NCBI GenBank assembly: GCA_947179485.1
Contig: OX359249.1
Coordinates: 34,830,250-34,894,249, forward strand
DNA length: 64,000 bases
Source: Allacma fusca
Lineage: Eukaryota; Arthropoda; Collembola; Symphypleona; Sminthuridae
Reading direction: 5' to 3'
Shown here: positions 10,986-24,500 of the stretch, piece after piece
How the letters are laid out: the number at the start of each line of letters is the position of its first letter
How positions within the stretch are numbered: the first letter of the stretch is position 1
Made by a program: the position numbers and the translations under genes
The notes under the pieces: generated by a model
What the model saw: only the letters and a program-made list of their open reading frames with translations
What the model was told of the DNA's origin: nothing
Database searches by the model: none

Positions 10986-13900
10986 AAATATTTGTGAGTA
11001 AACAAGGGAGCGTTTCCTTCGAGGAACTCTGGGAAAGATTACAGTCGTTGAGATGAGTTAACTGGAATAACGACTCTGAGATTTCTTAATAAATAAATCC
11101 TATGTTGCAATTTCCAGTGTACTATGATGAGGGTGTTGTACAGAGACTCGTACACCAAATTGGAGAAACCATTATTGAAGGGAATAGAGGCAAATGACAG
11201 GATTTGCTCGTTTAGCCTCGTTTCTGTAAAATTACAATAATTTCTCCCCGTAAATATTCCGATGCTGATGCTTTAATTTACATTACGTAATGCTAGTGAG
11301 GTATTGTTTGTCTACAAATGTCTCGCTTATATGTCAACCATAAACTTAGTCCGGTAATCACATTTCCATGGGTAGCTTAAATCACGTACTTGGGAGCCTT
11401 TTCCTCGTCACTTTATCACATGTATCTTATCACATACTTGTCTTGAATCTTCAACTTCAGTAATTGTTCAAACTGGAAAGGAGCTTCCATGTTGACTTAT
11501 CTCACGTTGTCGTAGTCCGTTTGTGAGCCATGTTATGTTCAATGAGCAATTCTTGAGGTCTCGTAGATTTACCTCGGTACGTTCAGGGCACAGTAGAGAG
11601 ATTACAACATGTAACTCCTGCTACTTATCTAAGTACATAATTCTGTTGACTTAAACTACGCAATCTCATTTCCGTAAAGGGTAGTGCACATATGCTCTCA
11701 ATCCCAATCGTATACAGAACCTCAAGTGTTTTCACAGAATGGATTTCATAATTGAATCATTCAAGAACAGATAGATAGGAGTAGACTTCAATATGCAAGA
11801 CTTTAATATGCACACTCACACTATGTCGATATCCTTTGAAACTCAAAGGATGTACCTTTTGGTAACTGATAGCCTACATATTACTCGGTTGATGTTGGCT
11901 CCGCTGATGTAGGAATTATTAAATGTCAAAAGTCAGATGACAGCTTGTATGTTTCAACTAGTCTGACGTTTGCAAATACATAACAAGACAGTCCTTGTGA
12001 GTAATTACACTAAGACTCGAACCTGTTTGGCTGGCTGATTTTTGTGTCACTGTAAGAATAAATAAAGTTAAATTTCCTTTATTGAATTTCATGTAAACCC
12101 TGATAATGAATATTACGGAGGAATTTGTTGTAGTTTTGCCGTGCCTTTCCGCTAGTATTGCTCGTCACTGAAAAATCTAGAATCCTGGGATGGGTAACTA
12201 CCTACATACATACATACTCATGTCAAAGCGGTACATACCATTTTTAACATTAGGATTTGTCTGGAACATAACAGAGAAAAAGGAAATACGCAACCAAAAG
12301 CCTGTATGAAAGTTTTCCATTGGGAAGGAATGTAGGACGGAGGAACTTCATTTGAATATTTGGGAATGATTGGTTGTAAACTGACGTGAAGACTGCTGTT
12401 ATGTATGGAGTGAAATTCCCCTCAACTTCCACCAGACTCACTGCAGATTTTTTCAGAGCGATTAAAATAATATTATCATAATGCTTTTGAAGTCTGAAAG
12501 TGTGCACATAAGTACATTACTATTGGCACTAAATAATTACTTGCATATGTTAATAGTAATGTTCACATGCCTTCTTCATGTTTCGTACCATGTGCATGTA
12601 CATACATACATATGTGGATGTACCACATTGACATGACTGTTGTCTCTGTCTCTGCTTGGCATTAAAACTGGTGTCGGCGTCGACACGGGGACGTCTGTGA
12701 CAAAAGAAAACCTCAAATTTTGGAAGTTCATTTCGCTCTTGACGAATGTCTCTAATTTCGAAATCCGTAGCTAGTCCTGTAAGGATAGGGAAAACATTTA
12801 TGGTCGCTTTTGATGTTTTGATGGCAATAATTATCAGGGCTATAGTGGGGAACATGCTTGTTTTCCCTAACTCATTTGTGCCTCTGACTGCACAGCAGCA
12901 TTTCCTCCTTCTTTTTAATTTACAAGTCAGTGGACGAAATTCTTGTGAAATGTTTTGCTATATTTCTAATAATTATTAAAAACAATGCAGTTCCTCAATA
13001 CTTGGGATTACATCTCGGCAGACACAGGAAGAAACAAGATTTGTGGTAGGAACTTGTAGGACGCCCAGAACCTCTCACTTAACATGTGGAGTCATAATTG
13101 AATATAAAAGTTGTAATATTCGTGTGTTTGTGTGTGTGTGTCTGTGTCTGTGTGTAGCTTCTTACGTTTGTGTACGTCTTCCTGTCTGCACCTCCAAACA
13201 TACATACCAGTTCAGGAAAATAACCATGTGAGATTCCTCGTGGATTTGCATTCCAACCCAAGAAACTACATGAGCATGTATACACTCCTATAACTACTTA
13301 TACTTACAGATAGGTATAGAGAATCCAAGTTCTAACAATAAGTGTTGGGAATGGGAGTTTTTTTTGGGAGCAGACACTATAGACGCATGATTTTGTACGA
13401 GAAAGTGAGACGTCAACTTTGATTTCATTGTGCTTTGCAAACATGAGGCGTTTATCAAATGTGTGGCGTGACGTATCATTGACGTTGTGTGGACGCATAA
13501 AAACAATAGTAAAACGGTAAAATTATTTGAGTGTACATTATTTGCTTACCTTCTTTCATAACTGGAGCTCTGGTTTAGTTATAGCTAGATGCTCGAGTGT
13601 AGGCAATAACAGTAGGTGATCGGGGAGTAATTGCGTCAGAGGCAGGACACATGCAGTATTACAAGTAAAAGTCACCCATTTCCCTCAGATCATTTACATA
13701 AATGTATATCTGAGTGACTACAGGTTACGGAGCTCTATCCTCTATCAGAAATATCCTCAAAAAAAAAAGAAGTTGGAGTTGGAAGAATGTTTTGAATAAT
13801 TTCCGTAACTCTTGTCAGTATATAGATACACTGGCCATGGTTGTATGTATGTATATGACCAGTACGGAACCATCTGGTGTGTACATTCCTGTTATGCTTG

Positions 13901-16900
13901 TATATCTATGCCAGCCATCAATCCTCCTATGCTCATGCTTGACTTGATCGTAATTTATGCAAACGAATTAGTCAGAGACTAGCCGGAATTAAAAAACAGG
14001 AGTTGAAAAGCTTTCCTCTGAAAAAAATGTGAGTAATATGTAAATTTTTTGTCTAGAAATTACATTTATAACTTGAAGTAAATGTGTATGTATGACGTGG
14101 AGGAAAGTAAACTCACTATACAGTAACAAATAATAACCGCATGGGGATGTGAAACAGGTTGAATCTATCGAATCAAGTTGAAATATTGGACATCATTTGA
14201 GGCGCGTACTTTATACTCACCAGCCTCATACAATTTTTGCCAATAAAAACTCCATCAGAGAAGTTTCTCTACCGTCTCTGGGACCCAATAGTATCTACAC
14301 AAAAGCTACTTCTCAATGAAGTTACTTGAGCGATTACGTAAGCAAGATCATGCTTACTTCCTTTCTTTTTAAGGGATTAAATGGAGCTTACTTCATGTAC
14401 GTACATGATAATGATGGTTACTTACGGCCCTCTGAGTCGTTCCCGTTGGAGATGTTTAAGTATTCTAATATCGTTTTGAATGTGAGAGTAATCATTATTG
14501 CCTGCATGTACCAATGGAGGAAAAATTCTCTGATTTACAGCTTGATTATGTTTGTTCAGTATCCTTGTGTATGATGAGTGTGCATGTGAAAGGTCTTAAC
14601 AAAATACCACTTTGCTCCTGCACAATAATACGACCGCAAAGTAGGTCAAGCATTCTCACTTTCCAGAAAAATGTTAGTAAGTCATGGAACGTTCTAATTA
14701 TATCACTCAATCCTTGGCTGTATTAAAGATTAGGTCCTCACTTCTCAATTCGTCCCTGCTTCAAGCACCGATAATATGCAGTCCCGTCAATCAAGATTAC
14801 AGTTCTCACAGCGGAGGATGAACATCATAGCTTTGGCAAGTTCTGCTGTCAAGGGAAATATCATCTGTAAACAAATAATATTATTACGTAATTTCCATTA
14901 AATACCCCAAGACCCCAGCACGACTGCTTCACCCACGTTGCTGACCACTTGCAACCTATGTATGTATATGTATACCCTAAGCTCAACCACGAAAAGTCCT
15001 GGGAGTGAACCTTATCATTCAACTCCGTATTTCCCTTTCATAATTCCTGACAACATTATTTTGTCCTCAGTAGTAATTCATACAAGATAAGCTATGAAAA
15101 CTTATGTGGGTTTGTCATTCTTTCTGTAAAATAATCATGTCTCCCAGAACTCCTGATGATGAGAGGATTAAAAACTAAGTTCCGATAGGTTCGTTGACAA
15201 TATAATTTAAAATACGTGCTAGAGTCCCAGCTGTCCATGACACGCTTAGTCCTGATTAACAAGATCCGTCACGGTTTACAGATATTACACGTTGGAATAA
15301 ATTATTCAAGTTATTGGAATGATTGCTGCTCCATTTGACAGAGAATTTATTGGAGATAAAGACACTTCTCCAACTCTTTCTATGTAGCGTGACACCCCCA
15401 TGAAATTATCATTTATTGAGTATTGTGTATAGGATAGTGTTGTCAATCAATAGTAAATAAGAATTTGTCGTAATTTATGCTCTAGCACTTGACTACACTA
15501 GCACTTACTATACAGTATGTAGTTCAGAGTCGAACCTAATTTTCTGATAAAACAATAGGCACCATCATTACTGTACATTTTGTACATTACCTTTTCATCC
15601 ATACAATTTATTCTGATGGGCTGTAATGCAACCTCTACATTTGGACGTATTAGCAGGTTTTACGTTGTTCAATTCCAGAGGAAACCGCGATGACGGTCGT
15701 GCATTATGTACAAATAATTTATGTGACACTGTAATTAAAAAACTCTTGTGGCATTTATTCCTAATTTTTTAAAATAAATCCACCTCATACCATTTAAAGT
15801 GAGGATTCCAGACGTATTATTTTTTGAATATGATCAAATGAACCAATCCCATTGAGGTCACACAGCCCTCGCAGTCAGAACATAAATGCTTATTTTTGTT
15901 ATAGTCAAATGCGTCAATGTCACAAAATCCCACTTTATAACTATACGTGTAGCATTTATGATAAGAGTGTATCTACTCTAGTCCAGAGTTAGGCGGACCT
16001 CGGAATATTCCAGGAAAACCGTTGGAGCTGAGAAATTGTAAGATAGCCATCAGTAGGAGTTCCATAGTGTGCACTTCGGGAAATGAGGTTTCAGAACTTC
16101 AGAGAGATATTTGAAATAGGTGTAATTAGATGTGCACACGATGCAGAGGTACTTTTGCAGCTGTCACAATTACAAACAGTTAGACACCGTACCCCTTTGT
16201 CTCTCTCGGAGCTATCTCTGGATATTACGTACAGTGTGTAGATACATCCCCTCTGTAAAATTAATCGAAATAGTGGACGTTACAATTGACACAGTATACA
16301 TTTACTATAATTTTTTTTTTAACGTGTGGCAACCAGTACCATCAATTAACCTGCTCATGGTAGTTTAGGAAAACGTGTGCAGGAAGTGCACATGCATGAT
16401 GTTTAAACAGCGGAACAAACACCGTTGAGTCTACAGGAGGATTCAAAGTGTGTGGAATTGACTGGAGTTGGTTAGAACAAAACACATTGAAAAATCTCCA
16501 GAGTAACCTGATCATACACATGCCTACCTTCATATATGTATGTAAGTATATAGAAAGAAAGAATGAGATCCTCCACTTGGAGACATCTGCACCTCAATTG
16601 TTGAGCTTAGTTTCCAGTTACCATGTCCCTATAATAATAACGCATGGAAAAGGTACAGGGACTTTAAAAATACCGACGAAAAAATATTACTACATCCGGT
16701 ATCCGGTCTGTAATTCTGACAATGAGCAAGCGTCTGCAGCTTTTAAAAGGATTCTTATGTTTCCATAAAAAATTGTAGGATCTCATCTGAAAGTATTTCT
16801 GTATACTCTGGCACCTACGATAAATAATTCTTGAAAGAAGATAGCAACGTGCTTGATACTTTAAGTAAGACTTGATGCGTTACAAATTTTTATCATTTGA

Positions 16901-19900
16901 GCTTGATGAACGTGAAGGTTGGGGGGGGGGGGAAGATGATGAAATGAGTTAAGAAAATTTGAAGCATTTAATTGGCAAACCCTTGGATCTTTTAAAAACT
17001 CTGAATCTAGTCATTATTTTTAAAAACAGTGATAATAATACAATTAATGTTTTTAGTTTCAGTGAGACCTTGGAAATTACAGGTTTCACTCAAAATCTGT
17101 GTAATCATCCCAGTTGGGATAAAAAGGGCAAATAATGCCAACCTTATCAAATTGATTACATTTTTTAATTTAAGTGTAATGATTTAATTTCGTGCTATCA
17201 CACACGCATAGATATTCGTAATTATTAGATATAGGAAAAGTAGCAAGCCAAGTTCCTACTTTTAGTTTTCCTCGTCAATTTATTTTGAGCAGGAAGTGAG
17301 CTAAGGCTGTTGTAGTAGATAGGGTGTGAGTATGCGTATAATATACATACTGAGCAGTCATGAGTTTGTAATTTTGTATTATTTAGACACTTAAATGCTT
17401 AACAAAAGATTTATGCTATTTACCATACAGTAGTATAGTTCTGAGAAAGACTAAAGGCTAATTTATTTTCAATTTCATTATTGTTCTTATTTGTATTGTC
17501 TTATACTTGGAAAATGATAATGACAGCTCAAAAATCGCGACCGTGATTCATCCTTAGCATTTTCCAGGGTCACTTTGAATCAACCCAGTTACAAGAAACT
17601 CCTATAATATCACGTAAACCCTGGAAAGGGTTAGTATTTAATTCTGAAGTACTTGAAAATAATTTATGGGACAGGAGGAACGTAACATATAAGAGTGTTA
17701 TTATTCATGTATTTTTATTATACATACCATAAATTACTTCGTACTTGACAAAGTGATGTAAGTCAGAATTTAATGCCTCTTTTTAGACTAATATAACCTT
17801 ATTTGGTCATTTGACTACAACATCCCTGCCTGTGTTTAAAATTTCAGGGAGTAAAAGTGAAACATAGTAACGTTCCTTCCTTCTGACTACAGTAAAATTA
17901 TATTTAACAGTAATTTGTATCTAACAATACCAGATAGATACATATATTTGAAGGGGTTAAAAAAAAATCTACTCCCACAATTTCCTTTTGAGCAAACTTC
18001 CTCAACCATTTTAATCCCAGAAGATTAACACATCATTGTTTACAGAACTACTCTACAGTGTATATGATGTGCGAAGGAATCATGAGCAAGACGAAAAAGT
18101 TGACATATGTTTGATAATAATTGTCGAGAAAGTTTAATAGAAAAATACGACGCTGATTATCCTTTTAATTAAAGATTACTCCACTGCTTCAGTATACTAT
18201 CAACTAACCAAGGGGAAATTTTGAAACCTTGTCCCTGTCCTGTGCCATCATTCAGATTTAACTTGTCAGCTCCTCTCAGCATATCATGTCTATACCAATG
18301 GAGTTCCTTAGAGATTACAGAACCAGAAACTTAAATACACGTGCGACAACAAGAATGCTTTTTTTTTGTTTCATTTTTATTATAGTACGGACTCCAGTGA
18401 GTACACGTAGTTCCTATGGGCTGAAGTTAAAAGCAACAAAATAGTCATAATAAGTTGTGTGACGTGCGTGCTTATACACTTTGGTTTACCTCACAGTTGC
18501 GTGAGGCCAATAAAATGTTTTAATAAGTGTATATGCACACACACATTGTACACACACACACACATTCAACGAGCGAGCAAACAATATGGGATTTTTTTCC
18601 AAACTTGTTTTTACCTTACCTGATGGGACATAATTTTTTTTAGCTCAATGAGCATGAGCACATTAGAACAGTTAGAATGTGATTTTCAGGTAGAGATGAT
18701 TTTTAAAACTTCAATTTGCGTAGACGTGCATGACTACTCCAAGATTTGTACAGTCGGGAAAAAAAATGTGTAAATACAGACAGAATTCTTATTGCTCCTT
18801 GAAAAGAAATCATAATGAATGAAGCCATTTTAAAAATTTGAAACACTGTACAGGTGAGTGGTGGCTCGGCTCAAGTCTGGTAAAATTATGATGAGCTCCT
18901 GTTGTGGTTACTGTAATGCGTTTTCAATTTAATACGATTTACTTGAGCATTCCCACTTGAACGTGGCTTTGTCCCTCAACACTTGTGCCTCGGCTGTGTT
19001 GCGCAGAGTGGATTAGCATTACCCTGTAGTTTGAACAAATGTACCGACAAAATCCTTCCGTTTGACATTTATCAAGGTCAAAAACGGTTTATGTTTATTT
19101 GTCTGTTTTCACTTACCACTTTACCATCATCATTCCTGACTGATGAGTGGAGGTATGTGTGCATCTGCTTGGAGGAGGAAGTACAACCTCAAAGACTACA
19201 ATGCTCCTATATGTACATACATATATATATATATATACTGTAACATAAGTTTTTTTTTCCTTCCCGGGGAAGGGCTCCGTAAACCTTACCATGTTATATG
19301 GCTTGTATTAAGTAAAATTTAAATTCTTTTCCCTTATTGGTAAGGCGAAAATTGCATTTCCCACCTTCGTTTATCATGTGTGGCTTTGTTATTCCCGAGA
19401 GAAAAAATCGATAATAATAGTGAGCTCAATTGGTATTGTTGTGGTGTTGAGACTCATAAAAAACAAAATGTTTTGTCACTTTGAAACCCACACGGCTATA
19501 ATTAGAATATTTAATGTTCCTAACCTTTTTTTTTTCAAGCCTCTGTATAGGGATGTCAGAGTGGGTCCGAAACCCTTGGTATTTTAAAACTTGAAGTGCA
19601 GCCCAAAATCTAGTTTGGTATTGGGCAGTGACTCCATTAAAATTATCTGTGTGTGTGTGTGTGAGGCTCATCTATTCTATTACAGAGACAAACACGGCTT
19701 TACTGGGCAAATCGGGAAGGAAATGTCTGAAACAATAATCATAGCAAGTTATTATTCCCATGTCAGACGTCCAGGGAGTACTCTCTTGATTTTCCTTGGG
19801 CTCAGGCCTTTGTAATTAGTCAAAGAAGTATATCCTGATGGCACATTCTCATTCTTGTCGCACGGTCGGAGTCCACTCTTACTTTCCTTGATAGTGGACC

Positions 19901-21478
19901 GTAACATGTACATTGTTATGAAAAGCCAGTCGTCCTCCTAATATGAAGTTAATTGAACGTAGTATTTTCTTGTCGTGAAAGTGCTAAATGGTGATAATGT
20001 AGGGTTTGGGGATGACGAACATATACAAACTGGTTGTAAATGTGATGATTCCTTTCCGTAATGTGTCTTCCCCTGAGAGAGGGAGTCCCAACAGGAATGG
20101 ACATAGTCAGAGGATGGAATGTGAGGAGTTACGGAATTAATGTTTTAACTTATGGTATCATTAAGATTGAAGAGTTTTCTGCATTACTTCAAGCTTAATT
20201 TGTTAAATCATCGAGGTCTGCCGTCACGACATGAATATGCAGCCCTATATGTGGACATGCCTGTATTTTATACTTTGTTTGCCTCCCCCTATTACTGATT
20301 TGTCTTGATCGTCGTGAGGAAAATTTTTTCCTAGACTGCCCACTCATTCCGTCTCTGAAGAGAATCTCAAGTGAATCTTTTCATCCTTTCTTCCTCAGTG
20401 GAGTCAATCATTTAGAATTAAATTAGCCATTCTCGTCTTCCCCAAAAATTTCTATGAGCGGGTTGATGCGTTATAAATGAGAATAAATGAAGTTGATTTA
20501 GATGAAGTATATGGTACTTGTGTGTACTTGTTCAAGTTATATTTCATTAAGGGAAAAGAACACATAAGCAGACTGTAAGAAGTTCATAGCTGGAGGTTAG
20601 GGAACGTAAGTTCAGGAGGTTCTGTAAGGAAAAAAAACCTACATACTTCAAAATCTGATGACCATCACAGTTGTTCAGTGACCACATACCAAGCTGCCAT
20701 TCTTTCATATCTGTCTTTCCAGAAGGTAGGGTGCTAAAAGCTAAAATTAGGCAGATGCTAATCCTTCGTAGATTAAAAACTACCATTGCACTTTTTATAT
20801 TTGGAGCCTTAACGGTTATAACAATTTGAGGGGAATTTGCAGTCTGGTGATAATTTAATTATTACTTGAATTTAGTTTTATTCTCATGCACATAATTACT
20901 ACTTTGTCATTGCTCCTCGTCTGGCCTATGGAAATCGTAGAGAATGCAATTAATCCTACCGTACTGCACCGTGCATTTTTATACACTCAAAACTATGTAT
21001 CTATGTCAAAGCTGTAGGCTTGTGCACTTTTCTGTGTAGGTTCTCTTGGTCTCAGGTGTACATATGTCAAAATGTGCTGTGCACTAGTAATTTTAAGTTT
21101 TATTGCAGACGTGGTAGTGGGATAGGTAATTACACGAAATGTGTAAAGCATACTTATACATAGAAGGGATTACAAAACCGAGATGATTTCTGCTTGGGTG
21201 AATTTAGTGATTGTATCCGGGAGCGTACTAAAAAACCAGGCTTTTAATTACATTGAATGTGTAATTAAATGCATCAATGGATTTATTTGTACAAGGATGC
21301 TGGCTGCTGAATTATTAGATGGGAAATATCCTTCAAGGGAATAAATACCTACCAGTTGAAAATAAAATCAGCGAGTGTGTGTACTTGAAGTTGAAAAGGT
21401 TCTTTATCTTGCCTTTGTACATCACACACCTGTATACGAGCAGGAGGACAAATCAGGTCGAAGTCCCAGTTGATAAGT

Positions 21479-21519
<41 letters not shown>

Positions 21520-24500
21520 TGAGTGTGATGAGCACGACGACAAACATTTTGTTCACAGACTTTCCACATTGTTTTGTTACATTTCTCGTGCTTCATACAT
21601 GGCATAGTCTCTTTTTTTTCCTTGGTTATGCTTTAAGATTGACAATAATGCCAGCAAATGAACATATGGATTTAATGTATGATAGATGAGTTTGCAGCTC
21701 GGGCGTGCAATTGATTGTAGCAATAAAGTTGCTGCTGCTTTTCAGTTTCATTTGATCCTATACTTCTTTCGCTGTTTCAAAAAAAAACTAACATTGTTTA
21801 TTTTACTTACACATTCCCATTTAGGTTACTTGGCAAAGCATGCTAGAAACAATTGAATTTTATTTGCTTACTTTGTGGATTGGATACTACCTCAACTTTT
21901 GAAATCACGTTTACACGTTGATAATTGCTCGGGATTTTGTAGTCTTGTAGGAAATGAACGCTTAGGCGGTTTTGTTCAGACTAAAGCAGCTTAGGTGTGT
22001 TATGGATTTACGGATGGTATTTCTTTGAGCTTCCCTTCCTGTGTACAGTACGAAGCAGTGGTTGGTACATAAATCCTAATCGAGGCGAGAAATATTAACT
22101 TTTAAAAATATACCGGTTCTATATATAATTATATATATATATCTACACCCTTCCTTGAATGAAAAGGCAACTAGGAATGTACTCCCTTGACACAATGTAT
22201 TTCAGGATTTATATTTTGAAATAGCGTGGGTAATCCCTCCGACAAATGTCTGCGACAGACAGGTAGATAATGTGTAGAGCATACTGGGGAGGGGGGAAAT
22301 ATTTTTCAGCTAAAAATTCGTGGTAAGAATAACTTTAGTCTGAACTTGGTTTCAAATACCAAAAAGACATAAAAAAAATTGTATTATTCCATTGAATAAA
22401 AGGGAGTCAAGAATGTGGAGGTTCTGTGTAAAAAAAAAAGTCTTGAAGTCTTCACCATTTTGACTGTTCTTGATGGAGCCGTGGAGGGAATGGACGTGGA
22501 ATTAACTCGATCACGTTGGTCAGTCCTTGCAGTATTCGGAATTTGAGGAGAAGACAGGGAATAAGAAACATCAACAAACAAAAAAATCCTTCTTCTGGAC
22601 AGTCTCCATATATGAGCAAGGGAGAAATATTCTCTCTGAAATGAACACTCTACATGAACTCACAATCACAAGTTCATCAAGGAAAAATCAAAAGATTTGG
22701 TCTGCTGGTGTAATTTGAAAGGTACCCGTACCTCTGAGTGGAATTTTAAAGAAGCTTACACAAGGCTAGTAGTAGTAGTAGTAGTCATTGCTGTGCATGT
22801 ATAACGTTAAATTCTCAGTTGCAAGGAGATGCATTTGTATGTACATATCTACGCTTCTGGAATTCCGTGACTCTCCAACATCATCTTCTCTCTTGTTTCC
22901 CATCGACCTTCAGCCAGTGCTGAGTGCAAATCTAATACTGTAGGCATCACTGTCCTGACCCGAGTCGTGATCAGGCAACGTAGTGTATTTTTTATTTTAC
23001 CACGGATTTTTTTTTAAATCTCTCACCCTAACGTCTCTCCTGCGGATACGAGTTTTCTGAGTTATTAGCAGATTGATGTACGTATAGAAGACAGGATCAT
23101 TGGGAAAATTCTATGTATGTATCTATACTGTCGATGCTATCATAGCTTGAAATAGCTCAAGTGTACGGGACAATGATTGTAGTCGATGAGTAAGATCATG
23201 CTTGTATCTTTAAAAAATTCTGCTCTTGGTGCCGGATATAATGAACGTGTATATTTTCATTGAGTGAAATATTATTCCTTGTTATTTAATGACTTGTTTC
23301 TGTCATGTATTGGAAAATGTACAACTGTAATTTCTGGGATTGGGTTTGGGAAGAGTATGAAATCTCCCTTTGCTTTTATGAAAACATTTCGACTCTCACA
23401 GAGGACTGAGGAGTCACAGAATCCTCCAGAGAGGTTGGGTTTCTATCTATTTACTGTTCATTTTATAGTAGGTTATTGTTGATTTTGCATGCAAGTACAC
23501 ATTTGAGTCAGTTTACTCCGTCATTATGGGTGAGTCCTACCATTGTGTTTTTTTTTCACTGTAATTGGATGATTTCAAATCTCTCATGGTACTCTGAAAG
23601 GCCTTTCAAAGCCTTGATTACAATTCCAAATTCTTCCATTTGTTTTGGTTATTTGGGATTTTTTTTCCTACCCGATTTTCGCATGAATGTGTATTTCATA
23701 ATCATCTCCTCTGGCCATGCATGCAAGTCAGCATTAAAAAAAAGAGGAAAAAACCAAGACCAACTCATAAGCTTGTATATATAGGGAGGAGTGCAAATCT
23801 TAAATTTTAATATAATATGTAGTTACATATAATTAATTACATGCATACTGTGAAGAAAAAAAAACACATGAGTTGAGATCTGGGCCTCATTGGAATAATG
23901 AAGGATGTAGTGTATGAAGTTGATATAACTATAGAGTCCGAGCCAACACACGGTTTATTACGTTATATGTCTCAACGCAATGGTTCTGTTTGCTTCAAAT
24001 GACTGATGTTATTAAATTGAGTTGTCGATCCAGTTCTTCTTCAAAATAACGTAAACAAATGCTCTACTATTGAACTGTAAAAGGGGGAAAGAAAATTGCT
24101 TTAGTTTTTTCCCCCAATCTTTCCAGACATATTTATCTGCATGTGGGAATCCTGGAACTAATTTTTTCCCCTTGATATATCTACAAAATTGTGGGAGTAC
24201 TTTAGTATGCAGGGACATGCACACACACACACACTCTACATATTCCCTACAATAATGAAGGAAATTCTTTCCAGACGATTAACAAAAGTGTAGTCAGTGA
24301 CGATACTAATACCAGGGAATCTTAATGATATCTCTCTACGAGTTATGGGCAGTGACTTGAATTTCTATAAGAAAAATTGGATAACAATTTAAATTGAAAA
24401 TTGAAATGGATCTCGTGTCTAGAGGATCGTTAAGGGGAGCTGTAATCGTGGATTTATACAAAACTCCGCTCAAATGTTATTCTATGTTGGAGCATATACG

